Shown: piece by piece, positions 25,184-37,704 of the stretch
Layout: the number at the start of each line of letters is the position of its first letter
How positions within the stretch are numbered: position 1 is the first letter of the stretch
NCBI GenBank assembly: GCA_900239685.1
Contig: OENT01000068.1
Coordinates: forward strand, 184,444-248,443
From: Rotaria macrura
Lineage: Eukaryota; Rotifera; Eurotatoria; Philodinida; Philodinidae
Direction of reading: 5' to 3'
DNA length: 64,000 nucleotides
The notes under the pieces: generated by a model
What the model was told of the DNA's origin: nothing
Database searches by the model: none
The model's input: only the letters and a program-made list of their open reading frames with translations
Program-made: the position numbers and the translations under genes

Positions 25184-28100
25184 ATGTCCTCCGAGAATAA
25201 TGGCGAACCAAGTCCATCATCAACACAGAAACGTAATAACAATAATAATTCAGGTAGAACATATTTGAATTTAAAATGTTTCCTAACAAGAAATTCATGA
25301 TTCTAGATAGTGAATCTGATGTTAATAGTGATCATTTAATTGGTAACGTTCAACGTGTAGCAATCGTTCCTCCGAGCTATGAAGGCAAACCGAAGAAAGG
25401 ACATTTAATTTTTGATGCGTCATTCGAATGTGGTATGTTCGATCATAGTTGATATTTGAAAATAAGAAATCATATGAACGTATTCAATTGCGAAAAGGTA
25501 ATTTGGGTCGAATCGACTATGTTAATGATAATGAATATGATCTATTCATACGACCTGATACTTGTTCTCCTCGATTTCGATGTTGGTTTTTATTCACAGT
25601 GGAAAATGTTAAAGCAAATCAAGTTTGTATATACATTTGAATGATAGTATTGCATTTGAAATTAGACACGTATCATGTTTGAATTAGTATAACGAGAATT
25701 TCATATTGAAAGATTTTTAACTAAGTCTTTATTTTTCTTTTCATTAAAAGATTTCAAAGGAAAAGTTCCTGTGAAAAAGAAAATGAATTCTATATTGTTC
25801 TGATTAATTCTTGATTGACACCAATCAGCAATACATTTGATTTAGACATCAAGAAAACTAAAAGAATACGTTTAATCGGTGAGTTCTCTATTGTATAAGT
25901 GCTTCAACACCAATCACACAAAGACATTGAAAGAATTGTATATTCATTCCACGGATTCGGTCTTGAAAAACAATTGAACTCAAGCCTTGATGAGAAATTC
26001 TGATATGATTTTGTGAATCAAGGTTTTTTTCTCCTTCAAAATTAGCTATGTTTCTATTAGACGAGTACACAGATGGATTATTTGTTCTTGGTTTTTCTTC
26101 AGCTTATTGTACTTCTGAAATATCGGAATATTTTCATACGTTGACACTGTTGGATACGAATGATGATTATTATTGTATCTCAAACATGTTGATAAGAATC
26201 ATTCTATTGATTTCCTTTCTCACAACTGACAATTATATGTGGGTCGAGGAAAATTTTTATTTACTTGTTCCATTCATACTTGTGTTAATTATAACTTCTT
26301 CGATTATAAAAATTGTCATATATTATTAAAATCGATAAGTAGAGTAAATTTCTTCGTTTGATTCCATCTATTGATCTACTCACGGTTTTAACTAATTATT
26401 TTCTTGATCAATCTTCTTATTTAAAAAAAAGTATTTCATGATGTTCTATTTCTGAATAAGGTCATATTTACTAGAAGTATCGAATTTTATTCCTTATATA
26501 GATAGAATTATAGAGAATCGAGACATCGATTCATTCAATTGCATTTTCGATTATCCAATGCACTGTAAACAGAAATTGACTTCACATTTCTTGAAAGTCA
26601 AAGAACCGAACATTTCAATACTGAAAAATTCGATTGCATCAGAAAGTTGAAATCAACTTGTCCTTGTTGTTTACAGCCTTGACTTCATGTTTCATTGCAT
26701 TGTTTTGTAATAATTCATATAAACGAAAGGGTTAAGAATAGAAAAGATAGTTAAAAATCAATAATAGTTCTTTAGATATGTCTGAAGTACAAGAAACTAA
26801 ACTAAACTAACATTATCAACGTTTATCTATCATTTAAAAAGTCTCTGAATTATTAATTATCAATATGATGAGCTCTTGAAAGATACTCATATTGTATAGT
26901 ATATTATCAATGACTAAAATACATTAACACTGGTCTCAATATGAAAGGAAACAGACTAGACTAGTTCGCGCATCCATCTACTTACTTAAGCTATATTTAG
27001 ATACGTTATGTGCTGTCATAAGAACAGTGTCTACTAAATTTAAAGTTCCTCCCACTTCCGGCAGCGATCGAGAGAGAGTGATGCACTCTAATACATAATG
27101 TCTCGTATAATTGTATTGTAAATCTTGTCTTCACGATTCGTATCATTTGCTCTAGAGAGACGAATAATATTGAATTTGTTAATTTAATGATAATAAGTAA
27201 CTTGTATCATCGATGTGTAAGACGGTCAGATCTTAAGGTGCTGTCATCGCGGCTCTTTTGATCTCGATTACAACGCTTTGCAGAAGTTCATTATTCATTT
27301 TCTCTCATTCTCTCCACATGTTCTCGAACAAAGACTAATCGACAAAATATCAAGGGTGAACTTTCCGATAGTTGACATCAGGCATATATATTGCTCCATT
27401 CATTTTCACCACCTTTCACTGTAATCCGTCAGCCTTTTTTTTTCGCTTGTAAATGCTTGCCATTTTTCCATTGATTCGCACTGTTTTACTAGCTTGTGAA
27501 AAACGACAGTGTAATGACTGTGGTCTTCTCCGTTTTATATTATTTACGACAGTATTTTCTTGAGCGTGAATAATAGAAAACACAAAGAGAAATCATCTAA
27601 AAATGCTCCATTTGAAAAATTTGACACATTCTATTGAAGTACAAATCTTATGGTACACGCTCGAGTATCTTTAATGAATCACAGTCATTTAAGAACGGAA
27701 ATGTATGCTGAATAGTTTTTAAACAAACTTTTGGTTTCTTTTTCTTAGAGGGTCATTTTTCATATCGTTAATTTTTCCAAAGTGAAATCATTATATCGCG
27801 ATGGTATGACACCATTAGTTAAATCGACTAGCCGTAAACGATGGTAAATATAGTCTTAAAATAGAAAGAAGAAAGCACGTGTATGACGTTCATTGTTCAA
27901 TGTTTGATAGGCAACGTTTACCAACACGAAATGTATTCTATTATCGTTGTCCTGATCATCGAAAAAACTATGTTATGTCATTTACTTTTTGTTTCGACCG
28001 TGAAGATGATGTTTATCAATTTGCTTATTCATTTCCATATACATATACAAAACTTCAAAATTATCTTGACAATATTGAACAGCGTCAATTAGATTATGTT

Positions 28101-29648
28101 CAACGTCGACCATTAGTTTATAGTGTGGTAACATTGAATTGCATTTGCTAACATAAAAAGTTCAATCTTTTTCTATTTTCGTTCTTAGCAAAAACGTCGA
28201 CTTGATCTTGTTACTGTCGCTAATCCATCATTATTAGTTAAAGGGAAAAGAAAAAAGGTTGTTATTGTAACAGCTCGCGTACATCCTGGTGAAACGCCAT
28301 CATCTTATGTTTGTCAAGGCTTTATTGAATTTATCATAAGTGATCATCCTATAGCACGTTTACTACGAGATAATATTGTTTTTCAAATTGTGCCTATGCT
28401 TAATCCAGATGGTGTATTTCTTGGTAATCAAAGGTAAATAGGTTTCTCTTCAAGAAACACATATATAACGAATTTCATTTTTAATATGAAGATGTTCATT
28501 ACTTGGTTTTGATCTTAATCGTGTTTGGAATGAACCATCACATTGGGCACATCCAGAAATATATGGCATCAAATCACATATCATGAATCTAAATGAAGAC
28601 TCAGTTCGTGAAATAGATTGATTTTAAGATAGAGGAAACAAGAATTCGATAATGTTTTCTTTTTTCTTTTCAGGATTTTGAATTAGATTTTTTTATTGAT
28701 ATTCATGCACATTCAACAATGATGAATGGTTTTATGTATGGTAATGTTTATGAAGATGCCAATCGATTTGAAAAGCACAGTATTTTTCCACGATTACTAT
28801 CTCGTAATGCTGAAGATTTTTCAATCAATAATACATCATTTAATCGCGATGCGTTCAAGGCTGGAACAGGACGACGGTAGAAGAAGACAGTGTCTTTCAT
28901 TGCAAGGCTGTTTTTTTTTGAATATTTTCTATTTTTATGTGTGTTATAGAACTCTGGGTGGTTGCTTACAAGAGAGCACACATTGTTATACATTGGAAGT
29001 TTCATTTTTTTCATATCAAACGTCAACAAGTTCCCAAGCAATACCTTATACTGAAGAATTATGTAAGGAAAATATTTTTTCATTGATACTTGAAAAAGAA
29101 AAGTTTCATAAAAGCTAAAAGTAGTAAAGATATAATATTGTATATAATATTATATTGCTTTTTAAAATGAGAAAAGAAAAAAAAACCGTTCAATAACTAA
29201 TTGAATTCGTGTTGAACAGTTTTAATAAGAAGATTATTAAAGTAATACTGTAAGAGAAGGTGAATAAGAACGCTAATGAAGATTTAATCTCATAAATCTC
29301 TCTTTTTCTTTAAATTTTTTCTTCATGTCTTTTATAGATCAACAACTCGGACGAAACTTAGCTCGAACATTTCTTGATTATTATAAGAGTATTAATTATA
29401 TTTCATGGTCGCCTAGTTGTAGTATCATGCCAAAATTGAAAGAAGATCGAATTAAATCTCGTCTAACACGACAATCGACTAACATGCCGATTGTCAATCA
29501 AGATGAAGCGTAAGAGATTTAATTAGTTGATAGACATGCATATTAGTTTCTTTTTTTTGTCTGTAGATTTCTCAATGGTGAAACATTTAATTTGAGTATG
29601 GGAGAATTCATCTATCCACAAACACGCAATAACAATGACCCTGAATAA
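25184..29648 (+). CDS. AGBL4: Cytosolic carboxypeptidase 6 (AGBL4), tubulin deglutamylase
   Basis: Eleven exons: 25184..25253, 25307..25432, 25498..25622, 27749..27843, 27911..28127, 28189..28433, 28492..28603, 28674..28876, 28950..29062, 29338..29509, 29567..29648. They sum to 1560 nt (519 residues plus TAA; human CCP6 is 503). The N-terminal CCP domain is diagnostic: GHLIFDASFECGNLGRID, YDLFIRPDTCSPRFR, KSLYRDGMTPLVKST, YYRCPDHRKNYVMSF and FCFDREDDVYQFAY. The M14 catalytic domain has HPGE (H243, E246 as zinc ligands), MLNPDGVFLGN, GFDLNR, DIHAHSTMMNGFMYGN (third zinc His) and YTLEVSFF with the general base E414. The family removes glutamates from polyglutamylated tubulin and other proteins in cilia and neurons. 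After the catalytic domain the tail is short and polar. Intron 3 is 2.1 kb; the rest are 53-275 bp. Confidence 0.95.
25623..27748 (+). other. Large intron of AGBL4 (2.13 kb)
   Basis: It lies between NVKANQ and RVIFHIVNF. AT-rich; the plus-strand frame at 26048-26329 is hydrophobic at its end and unrecognised. No RNA gene or repeat family recognised. Confidence 0.75.
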
Positions 29649-29807
29649 TCGATCATCAATTATAAATACTGAACATGTTTTCTCTTGATATTTTTTTTAA
29701 TGTATTATCTCATTGTTTTTTGAATATTATTTACCAATGTAGCGTGTTTTTGCACTGCATTAGTGTCAATTATTTTTCTTTTACGGATCGTTTAAAAAAC
29801 ATATAAG

Positions 29808-29813
29808 AATAAA
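29808..29813 (+). terminator. Polyadenylation signal AATAAA of AGBL4
   Basis: Canonical hexamer 160 bp after the stop codon, preceded by T-rich 3' UTR. This is the first AATAAA downstream of the stop that I found. Confidence 0.5.
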
Positions 29814-31975
29814 AAGAAACGATTTAAAAAAGTAATGAAGTTCAATCAAATATGCAGACTATACATTAGGTTCTCATCGTTTCTTCATTTTCAATCACTT
29901 GTAGTGTATATCTTGCCTCCTTCTTACCAGCACCCCCCCCCCCCCGCTTCACTACTCCCTCCCTCTCTTTTGGAAACAATGATTTCCATTGATTTCTACT
30001 TACACACGAGAGGGAGAACGACGAGCAAGAAGATTCTTTCTTTTGCTCTATATTGCCTAATCGATTCGTTTCGATTTTGCTTCTCGCTTCTCCTACACTG
30101 GCAAAGCTTTCTCTTTTTCCTCTCGTCTTTTACTAATGCCTTTCGATTAGTTGCGTTATATACTGACACGCTGGATACAAATTATTAGCCTGAAGCATGG
30201 GTGATGAGGATGCATTTTGAGAAAAAGGAAAAGAAGAAGGATCGCTGCCTGCCTTTAAGTAGATACCGGGACAAAAATAAAAATAGGAGACAGCAAGGGA
30301 AACAGAGAGAGAGCGAGAACGAGAGGGAGGAAGGGAAGGAGGGAGAGCGCTAGAAGACAATAACTACTCTACTTTTTCTCACTGCAGCACTTATTCCGGC
30401 TTTTTTTATATACATGTTAAGTGAGTAATGTGCATGCATTGTCAATGCTACAGTGTATGTGTATGTGATAGAAAAGCACGTTGATGAAAAAACAATACCC
30501 ACAGTAGCCGGCGTAATAGTTGTTGTAACAGCAGTTATCTATGCTTTGTATTGGTAAAAGCTTTGATTGTTTAATGTAAAGAAAGAAAGCGAGAACACAC
30601 AGTAATGTTGATGCCGCCATTCACGCATCATACAACAGTTTTTCTTTCTCTATCTTTATTGGCATATACCATAGATTGCAATGCTGTTTGTTGTTGTTGT
30701 TGATATGTGTGTGTGCGTGTGCTCCAGAATAAAGGGCGGCATAGGAATGTGCGCATGTAAAGATCGAAAGGAAACACCTTGTCATCTGCCTGTCTATCTC
30801 TCTTTCTCTTCTCTCTTTTTTTTCCCATAAACGTCATGTTGTACTAACTGACTAGCTGCGGTTAGTAGCGATGAACTTTGGCAAAAAGGAACGGAAAAAA
30901 TGATTTCTGATGATCATGATGATCGTGATCTTACTATCGATGATGTTCTTCTTTTCTTTCTTGTTTGTTTTATTCTTGTGTGTTTCTCGTGTTACGGTCC
31001 AGTTTCATTGTGCTGCCAATAAAAAATAATTCTATTTTTTTTATTGTCATAACTCTGATTATTATTTTGTGCATTTAGTCATTGTGAGACAATTTAATAT
31101 ATATATATATATATATGCCATTTATTCAGTCAGGTATGCCTTTTTTTTACTGACTTTGCATGCTTATTTCATTTGCTACTTCTCTGTCTCTTTTATCATG
31201 ATGATCACTTGAACCTATTTGTGATTCATAATCGACTTTTTCCTCGCATGCATGCACGATTGTGAGTGTCGAACAAGAAAGTAGAGGCACACAGACCAAT
31301 GCGGAATTCGTCATTTCCTGTCATTGAGATCTAATCATCAGCAATAGGAAGACGAAGAAAAAGAACAAGAGAAAAATTATTCAAAATACAATTTTTCTTA
31401 TCATCAATCGATTACAATATAAAATGAAATAAAATAAAAATCAACAAAGAATTTCTTTCTTTTTCCACTTTTCTTATGCGATTTTGTAATAGAAACGATA
31501 GAATCAACTTTTTATTCTAATTTTTTCCTTTATTGCCTATTCTTAACTAAGTATATTTATGTATATATATATATAGTGATCATCTGTCATACTACCAGTG
31601 AAGCGATGAAAACAACAAATCGCATGTCACTTTTAGCCTACCGCGTGCAACAACTGCCGTGTTTCTTTTCTTCATCATACGTTTGTGTGAGGCGCCGGTC
31701 CATAATGTTCATTTGATTGTAATTTACTCATCGGTACCAGTACTGTACATGTTCTAGTAAATATGCATGATAAATCAACAGAAAGAGGGATTCTCCCTCC
31801 CATATGTGTCCGTATTTGTTCCACTTAAATATTTGATTTTCCCTTTTTCACAGTTTTTTTTTGCTCTTTCGTTATTTCTTGTTGATGAACCAGAATGTTT
31901 TAGATCGCTACTATCGGGTTGAAGGGCAAGTATTGCGATTTTGCTGCTTTACTATGGTATGTACGTTAATATACA

Positions 31976-31978
<3 letters not shown>

Positions 31979-32013
<35 letters not shown>

Positions 32014-32029
32014 TGTGTGTGTGTGTGTG
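31979..32029. repeat. Compound microsatellite (AT)n(GT)n
   Basis: Uninterrupted AT dinucleotides followed directly by a gcgtgtgtgt run. Confidence 0.95.
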
Positions 32030-33689
32030 ATTGAACAAATGGGATTGATACTCGATACAAATATGTCATGAATGAATTTAACCCAGGAAATCGATATAGA
32101 GTTGATGAATGATTAGAGTTCGTGTTATAATTGAAGTGAATATTGACTAGATTAATCAAATTGTTGAAGTAAAACTAAATTGATTAATAGAATAGTAATG
32201 ATGCTTGCGTATCTCTATCATGCAAAATGATGTATACGTTTGACGAGTTGCTTTTTCTTATGTTTTCACTTATGATAATCTAGAGTTTAAATTAAGTTCG
32301 TCAATATCTTGTGTGCTTTTTTTGTAACTAAAAAAGTTTTTTCAGTCACGAGCGACATCTGGAATTGATAAGTCAACGAGAAATGATATCTTATAAGCAT
32401 GCTGTGTCAATATAACTCGGCATTTATCGTCCGTTTGCCTTGATAATGATAGTTGTCCATTTGGGAATATCGGATATCGTTGTCTTTCTCTGTTTTATCA
32501 TCGTTTGGGTTTATTACAAAATGTCAATCATCTCTAGTTGATGTGTTCTTCAAATAGAAAATTCATTTCTTTTCTTTTCTATTATAAAGTTCATTTCCAT
32601 GAATATTTTGCTCATCATTATTTCTTTTACTATTCTTCTGAAAGTTTTCTTCTTTTTGTAATAGTGTCATTACTGTCATCTTTAAATTAGTTTCTTTTTC
32701 GTGGAATAAATAACCGAAAGAAACTTTCTCATCATCGCCAAGATTGGATGTTCATGCACTTTTTCTGCCTCAACACATTTGATCATATCGGTTTTTTTCT
32801 CCTTTTTAGCTGCCAGGCTTGATAATACTCTCGAGATATAACTATGATTTTAGTGCTTGTTTATATATATATATATATACATATATAGATGTGTGAGTGA
32901 TCAGATAGATCAGATTTTGTCCTCTTTTCTTGCTACTATTTCTGATAAGTTTTTTTTTCATCTCCTCTTTTTCGGTGATTCGATGACGATGATTGTTTGT
33001 TGCGGTTTTTGTTTCACTCGTTCCTTTACTCTGTAGAAAAACACACACTTACACATGATGGCAGCAATTCTCAACGGATTTCGTTGTATATAATGCATTG
33101 TGGATGGATGTCTCGTCATTTAATAATATGAAGTTCTTGCTGCTGTTTTAACATTAAAATTGCTTGTATTTGTAGATGGTGATGGTGCAAATAATACAAT
33201 CAACATGAAATGCTCACGCAGTTGTTATCTATTCTCGCTCGTCGTTTCGCTCTTGTTCTTCTTTCCCCCTTTTCTCAATTAGAAACAAGCAAGAGGCGGA
33301 TCTGTTTGAGGACCAATGCGCATGTCTTCCTTCCCCCCTTCTATCTTTCTCGCCGATGTGATGATCGAGCACTTGTTTCTACAATTCTATGCATAGAAAA
33401 AGGTTTCTCTCACACATACAATCGCAATGACATCACGCAAAGCTGCAAGTATCTAATTCAAATGACATGTAGAGAGATGACAACGGAACGTTCTCTTCCT
33501 GCTTTACTATCACTGGAATTTGTGTAAGAAAAGAAGAAATCTTTATGGAAAAAAAAGAATGGGATTACTTTTCTTTTTCGTCTATTACAGCAACAACATC
33601 TATTAGTATTACTACTCATAGTCTCGTTTGTGTGCATTCAACTACTATAAGAAGAGAGTGGTGTGTTAATCATAACAGCCTTCTAAACA

Positions 33690-33691
<2 letters not shown>

Positions 33692-33724
<33 letters not shown>
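33692..33724. repeat. (AT)n microsatellite
   Basis: About 33 bp of pure AT dinucleotide repeat. Confidence 0.95.
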
Positions 33725-33728
<4 letters not shown>

Positions 33729-36108
33729 CTATCTCTCCGTGCGTGCATGAGCAATTCAGAGACAAACAACTTGAGCAAGCGAAAGAGAGAAAACGTCAGT
33801 TTTTAGTTGTTATTTATGATCATCAATATATTTGAAGAGAATGACATTGATGGAAAAGATATGTGCAAAAGTTTTTCTTCTATTAAAGGTTATTGTCGTT
33901 TTTTTTCTTCTTCTCTTTAGTTCATTCCCGTAGGTACAAGCAAAGAGAACAACTGTAAACTAAATTATTAGCTTGAACAACGTATTAATACATCACTTGC
34001 TTCTCTACCATTATCATTGCATCATTGTACATGTCTCGATACTAGAATATAGGTTTTTTTCTTCTCTCTCGCTTTTAGTTAACATGATAGTTTATTATTA
34101 TAGAAGAAGAAAATGAAAGTGCGGTATAGATTGATACATGTTACATCATTTGGAAGATTCATCGAGTTGTCATAAATTTTCTTATACTCTGAGTAGTCTT
34201 ATTAACAGAAAAAGAAAGCTTCTTCCAGTCGTTGAACACCGCCTATGAAGATGATCACTTTGCATTTAAGTTACTATTCATCAGCAAATCATTGATTTGT
34301 TTGTCTTTATATTATACATTCTGTTCAATCAAGCTAGATGTTCATTCTTCTTCCCTGTTTTTTTCTTCTTTTCTCATATTTCTTCTTTTTTTTTATATCT
34401 ATTCCTTCACTCTAGTTCATCGTTGTTGTTGTTATTGTCATTTTAGATAATCGTCAGATATCTATATAGCCGTGAGCCTAAACAGCATACACATCTTACT
34501 ACAAACTAGCTTACGATGAAATCTGCAGACAACTCTCACTGATTATGACGAAAAATCGCAGAGTATGTATATCTTGTGATGTTTCTCCTTTGTCTGTGTG
34601 TTGTCTATCATGTATCGAATGACTAATGATAAAATCACATAATATCTTGTTGTAGAGATTCATTAGACTTACCATTCTTTAAAGACCTTGATCTTAATCA
34701 CCCAAGCCATTTTCTCTTCTTTTGATTTTTCTTTTTTTCGCTGTCTCTTTTTCTAGATTGCCATTAATCGCTCTTTCCGTTCGTCAACATTGTCGCTGTA
34801 TACAGACTGAAAACCACAATCGACGTACATCAACATAGAGAAACTCGAGTAGTATATGTAGTCTGACAATTGAAAATCATTTCGATTCTTTTTCTAGCGA
34901 GAAAAATAATTCGCTTTCCGCCTTTGTCAATAGTAACACCAATCGTAATAGGCATGGTACATAACCATTGAACGAGATTTTGATGATCAAGTCGAGAGAT
35001 CGGAACTAAGCGTTCTTCTAAAGGGATTCCTAATGAGAGAGAAAGAGAGATGATGATGATAAAAGATTCATTGATTTAAGTCTCTCAGGTAATGCGCACG
35101 AGAATAAACTCGTGATGCTTTGTATCGAATGGACCGGTTGGCGTTTTCAAGAATTATGATGATGACAAATGACTTTTGCAGAGAAGTAAAAGGAAGGGAA
35201 AGAAAAACGAAGCAAGAAGTATTAAGTGGCATTATTTGAAGAACTCTCTTATTGTGTATTTCATTAAATAACATGTTGTCTGCATCATCATACAGACAAA
35301 TGAAAAAAAAGGGTAGTCCTACCCGCAAAACCTTATGCTCGTTTTTCTTTGTCTCTCTTTAGTAGTACCGATCGAACATTACTTGTTTGATGAGACAGAA
35401 ACTATAGCTTTCTTGCTCTTTTTTATTTTCATGTACAGCTGTAATCAATTATTCCATCATCAGTTTCCTCTCTTAACTCGGAAGTCCAGTCATCAATTTG
35501 TTAAAGTATGAAGGGAAAAGTCCATGCAGTGTCCGATCGTCCACTAACCACATCGGAAATGGATGAAATCTAATTACCGTAGTATTATCATTGTCATAGG
35601 TTTTTTTTTCTTGTAATAGATTGTGAGAACATTAAAAAAGGATTTGAGAGCAGCGACGGGAGATGTTTGTTGTATACAAATGAGAGATAATAAAGAAATG
35701 AGAAAAGAAGAGAGCAGGATAAGATACAGAAGAAGAGAGAGAGAGAGAGAGAGAGAAAGAATAAAGAGAACATAGAAGAAAACGAGTCATATTCTGCAAC
35801 TATCTTTTCTATTTTTTTGTTCCATAACGATAGATTGTCCACGATAATCATTTGCATGAAGAGTCTACCAAGATATTCGTTGATCGAAAGGTTAATGTCT
35901 TTCTTTTGGATTTATTTAGATGTATTCGTCTAATTATGGCTAATCACAACGAATATTGATTATTATATCTTAGTATAGTTTAAATTGAATTGCAATTGAT
36001 TTATTAGTTTTGTTTTTTTGTCGATGCTAATGTTATGTTCATGTCGACTACACATGGCATCGAAACGTTGTCATTGTTTAATTAGGTTATTAATTAAAGA
36101 AAAGCATC

Positions 36109-37619
36109 ATGGACTTATTTGCTACTGTATCACGTTTGCCATTTTCGGTTCTTGGACCACATCGTAGTGATACATGTACGGTCGATCGTTTAAATTATAA
36201 ATACACAGTTATTATCTTAGTCATTTTTTCAATAATTGTTTCCAATAAACAATTTTCATCTGATCATATTGCTTGTTGGGTGCCCGGACATTTTACACGT
36301 TCCTATGAAGTTTATTCAAATAATATATGTTGGGTATCCAATACATACTATGTTGCAACAGGCGAAACTCTACCTTTAGACGATAATAAGAAGAAAACTC
36401 GCGTTGTTAAAGTAATTAAGACAAAAAAAATATCAGATTGGAGTCTTTTTACTTCGTCTTCTTTTTTTCTTTTCTTTTAATTGCGATTATGTTTTTCTGC
36501 TTCTAGTACTACCAGTGGACCCCATTTATTTTACTTTTCCAAGCTGTTCTATTCTACTTGCCACGAATGTTGTGGCGTTCCTTATCAGCTAAATCTGGTG
36601 TCAATATTGTCAATCTAGTTGATGCAGCATTAAACTATCAAACAGCTGATCGTTTTGAAGATCGTAATAAAATCATGACTTATTTAACGCGTTCAATAGA
36701 TCAATACGTTTATATGCGTAAAAGAAAACGTAAACGTTTTGACTTTATACGACGTTTTCTAGCATTCATTTTATGTGTACCTGGTCGTCGCATGGGTTCA
36801 TATTTGTTAATACTTTTTTTCGTCACCAAAATTTTATTTATTGTCAATTCTGTTGGACAACTATTTTTGTTAAATATCTTTTTGGGTCATAATTTTGCAT
36901 CATATGGAGTTGACTTAATACGAAAAATTTTAAATGGAGAAGATCTTACCGAATCGATTTATTTTCCGCGTGTAACTATGTGTGAATTTTCTGTAAGAAA
37001 TATACAAAATGTTCATGTTCATACCGTACAGGTAAGATATTCATATACAAGATTTACGAATTATAAAATCAAATTAAATATATGTACGTTTTTCTATTCT
37101 TAGTGTGTGCTACCGATCAATTTATTTAATGAAAAAGCATTTTTATTTATTTGGTTTTGGCTTGCTTTCTTAACTGTGTGTAATACCTACGATTTATTAG
37201 CATGGTTTGTTCGTTCATTTGGCCGTGTACGTTATGCTTATATAAAGAAACGTCTGGAACTAATGCAAAGTGACACACATTTACGACGGACGCCGGCAAA
37301 AGAATTTATTCATCGTTATTTACAACATGATGGTGTACTTATACTAAGACTTCTTGCTTATAATTCAAGTGATCTAGTCGTCACTGAATTAATACAACAA
37401 TTATGGCAGTTCTATAAGCGCGTTGGTAGTGGTGGTGGAACCGGCGGACCTGCTTCGACGACTGGATCAGCTATATCGTCAGCAGTTATTCCGTCGTCAT
37501 CGAGAACAGGTCCCGCTGGTGGAAGACAGGTGAGTGTACGCCTGTTCGACTCGGGTGCTGGCCGAGATGATATGTGAATGAGTGAACCTACTTTGTATTT
37601 TGTACAGTCTCGTCTTTAG
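36109..37619 (+). CDS. Innexin (gap-junction channel subunit)
   Basis: Exons 36109..36411, 36507..37031, 37104..37529 and 37608..37619 give 421 residues. If the last intron is retained, exon 3 runs on to a TGA at 37575-37577, giving 433 residues. The family signature YYQWTPF is at residues 102-108. There are four hydrophobic spans at about 31-46, 107-120, 196-225 and 286-302. Extracellular loop 1 has C56 and C74 (ACWVPGHF, NICWVS) and loop 2 has C260 and C277 (TMCEF, CVLPINLFNEKAF), matching the paired-cysteine pattern of innexins. The C-terminal tail is cytoplasmic with a Gly/Ser-rich stretch (about 386-415). Six identical-type subunits form a hemichannel linking cells. It stands alone, with long non-coding flanks on both sides. 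I assign no specific paralogue. Confidence 0.93.
37530..37607 (+). other. Candidate terminal intron deciding the innexin C-terminus
   Basis: A consensus donor (cag/gtgagt) at 37530 and a T-rich acceptor ending tgtacag at 37607 bound a 78-bp intron of typical size for this genome. Splicing yields an end of ...GGRQSRL, a class I PDZ-ligand pattern (S-x-L). Read-through yields a different 16-residue end. Confidence 0.6.
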
Positions 37620-37698
37620 TTCTTTGTTTTTTTTTCGTTCTTCCGTTTTTGTCACGCATTTGCATGATAATGAGCTTTCATGAACGAAACGAAACGAT

Positions 37699-37704
37699 AA
37701 TAAA
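37699..37704 (+). terminator. Polyadenylation signal AATAAA of the innexin gene
   Basis: Canonical hexamer about 80 bp after the predicted stop, followed by an A-rich tract. Confidence 0.5.

Larger units (their letters stand above)
29649..36108. other. Long non-coding region upstream of the innexin gene
   Basis: About 6.5 kb with no supported gene. It is the 3' flank of AGBL4 and the 5' flank of the innexin gene. The character differs from the quiet intergenic DNA elsewhere: a C13 run (29933-29945), many T/C tracts, TA runs at 31097-31116 and 32863-32886, a compound AT/GT microsatellite (31979-32029), AT at 33692-33724 and GA at 35736-35757. Short, low-complexity frames abound (Ser/Phe/Leu-rich on plus, Lys/Arg-rich on minus) and are explained by the polypyrimidine bias. 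It may include an untranslated innexin exon or enhancers, but nothing here proves that. Confidence 0.6.

Noticed and set aside
28748-29083. Minus-strand ORF opposite AGBL4 exons
   Set aside because: Antisense to confirmed catalytic-domain exons and spans their intron; not a separate gene.
29835-30188. Pro/Phe-rich plus-strand ORF around the C13 run
   Set aside because: Low complexity with a homopolymer at its centre, no splice structure and no family resemblance.
36558-37103. Innexin as two or three separate genes
   Set aside because: The open frames join through GT-AG introns in phase 0 and together make one four-span innexin with the expected cysteines.
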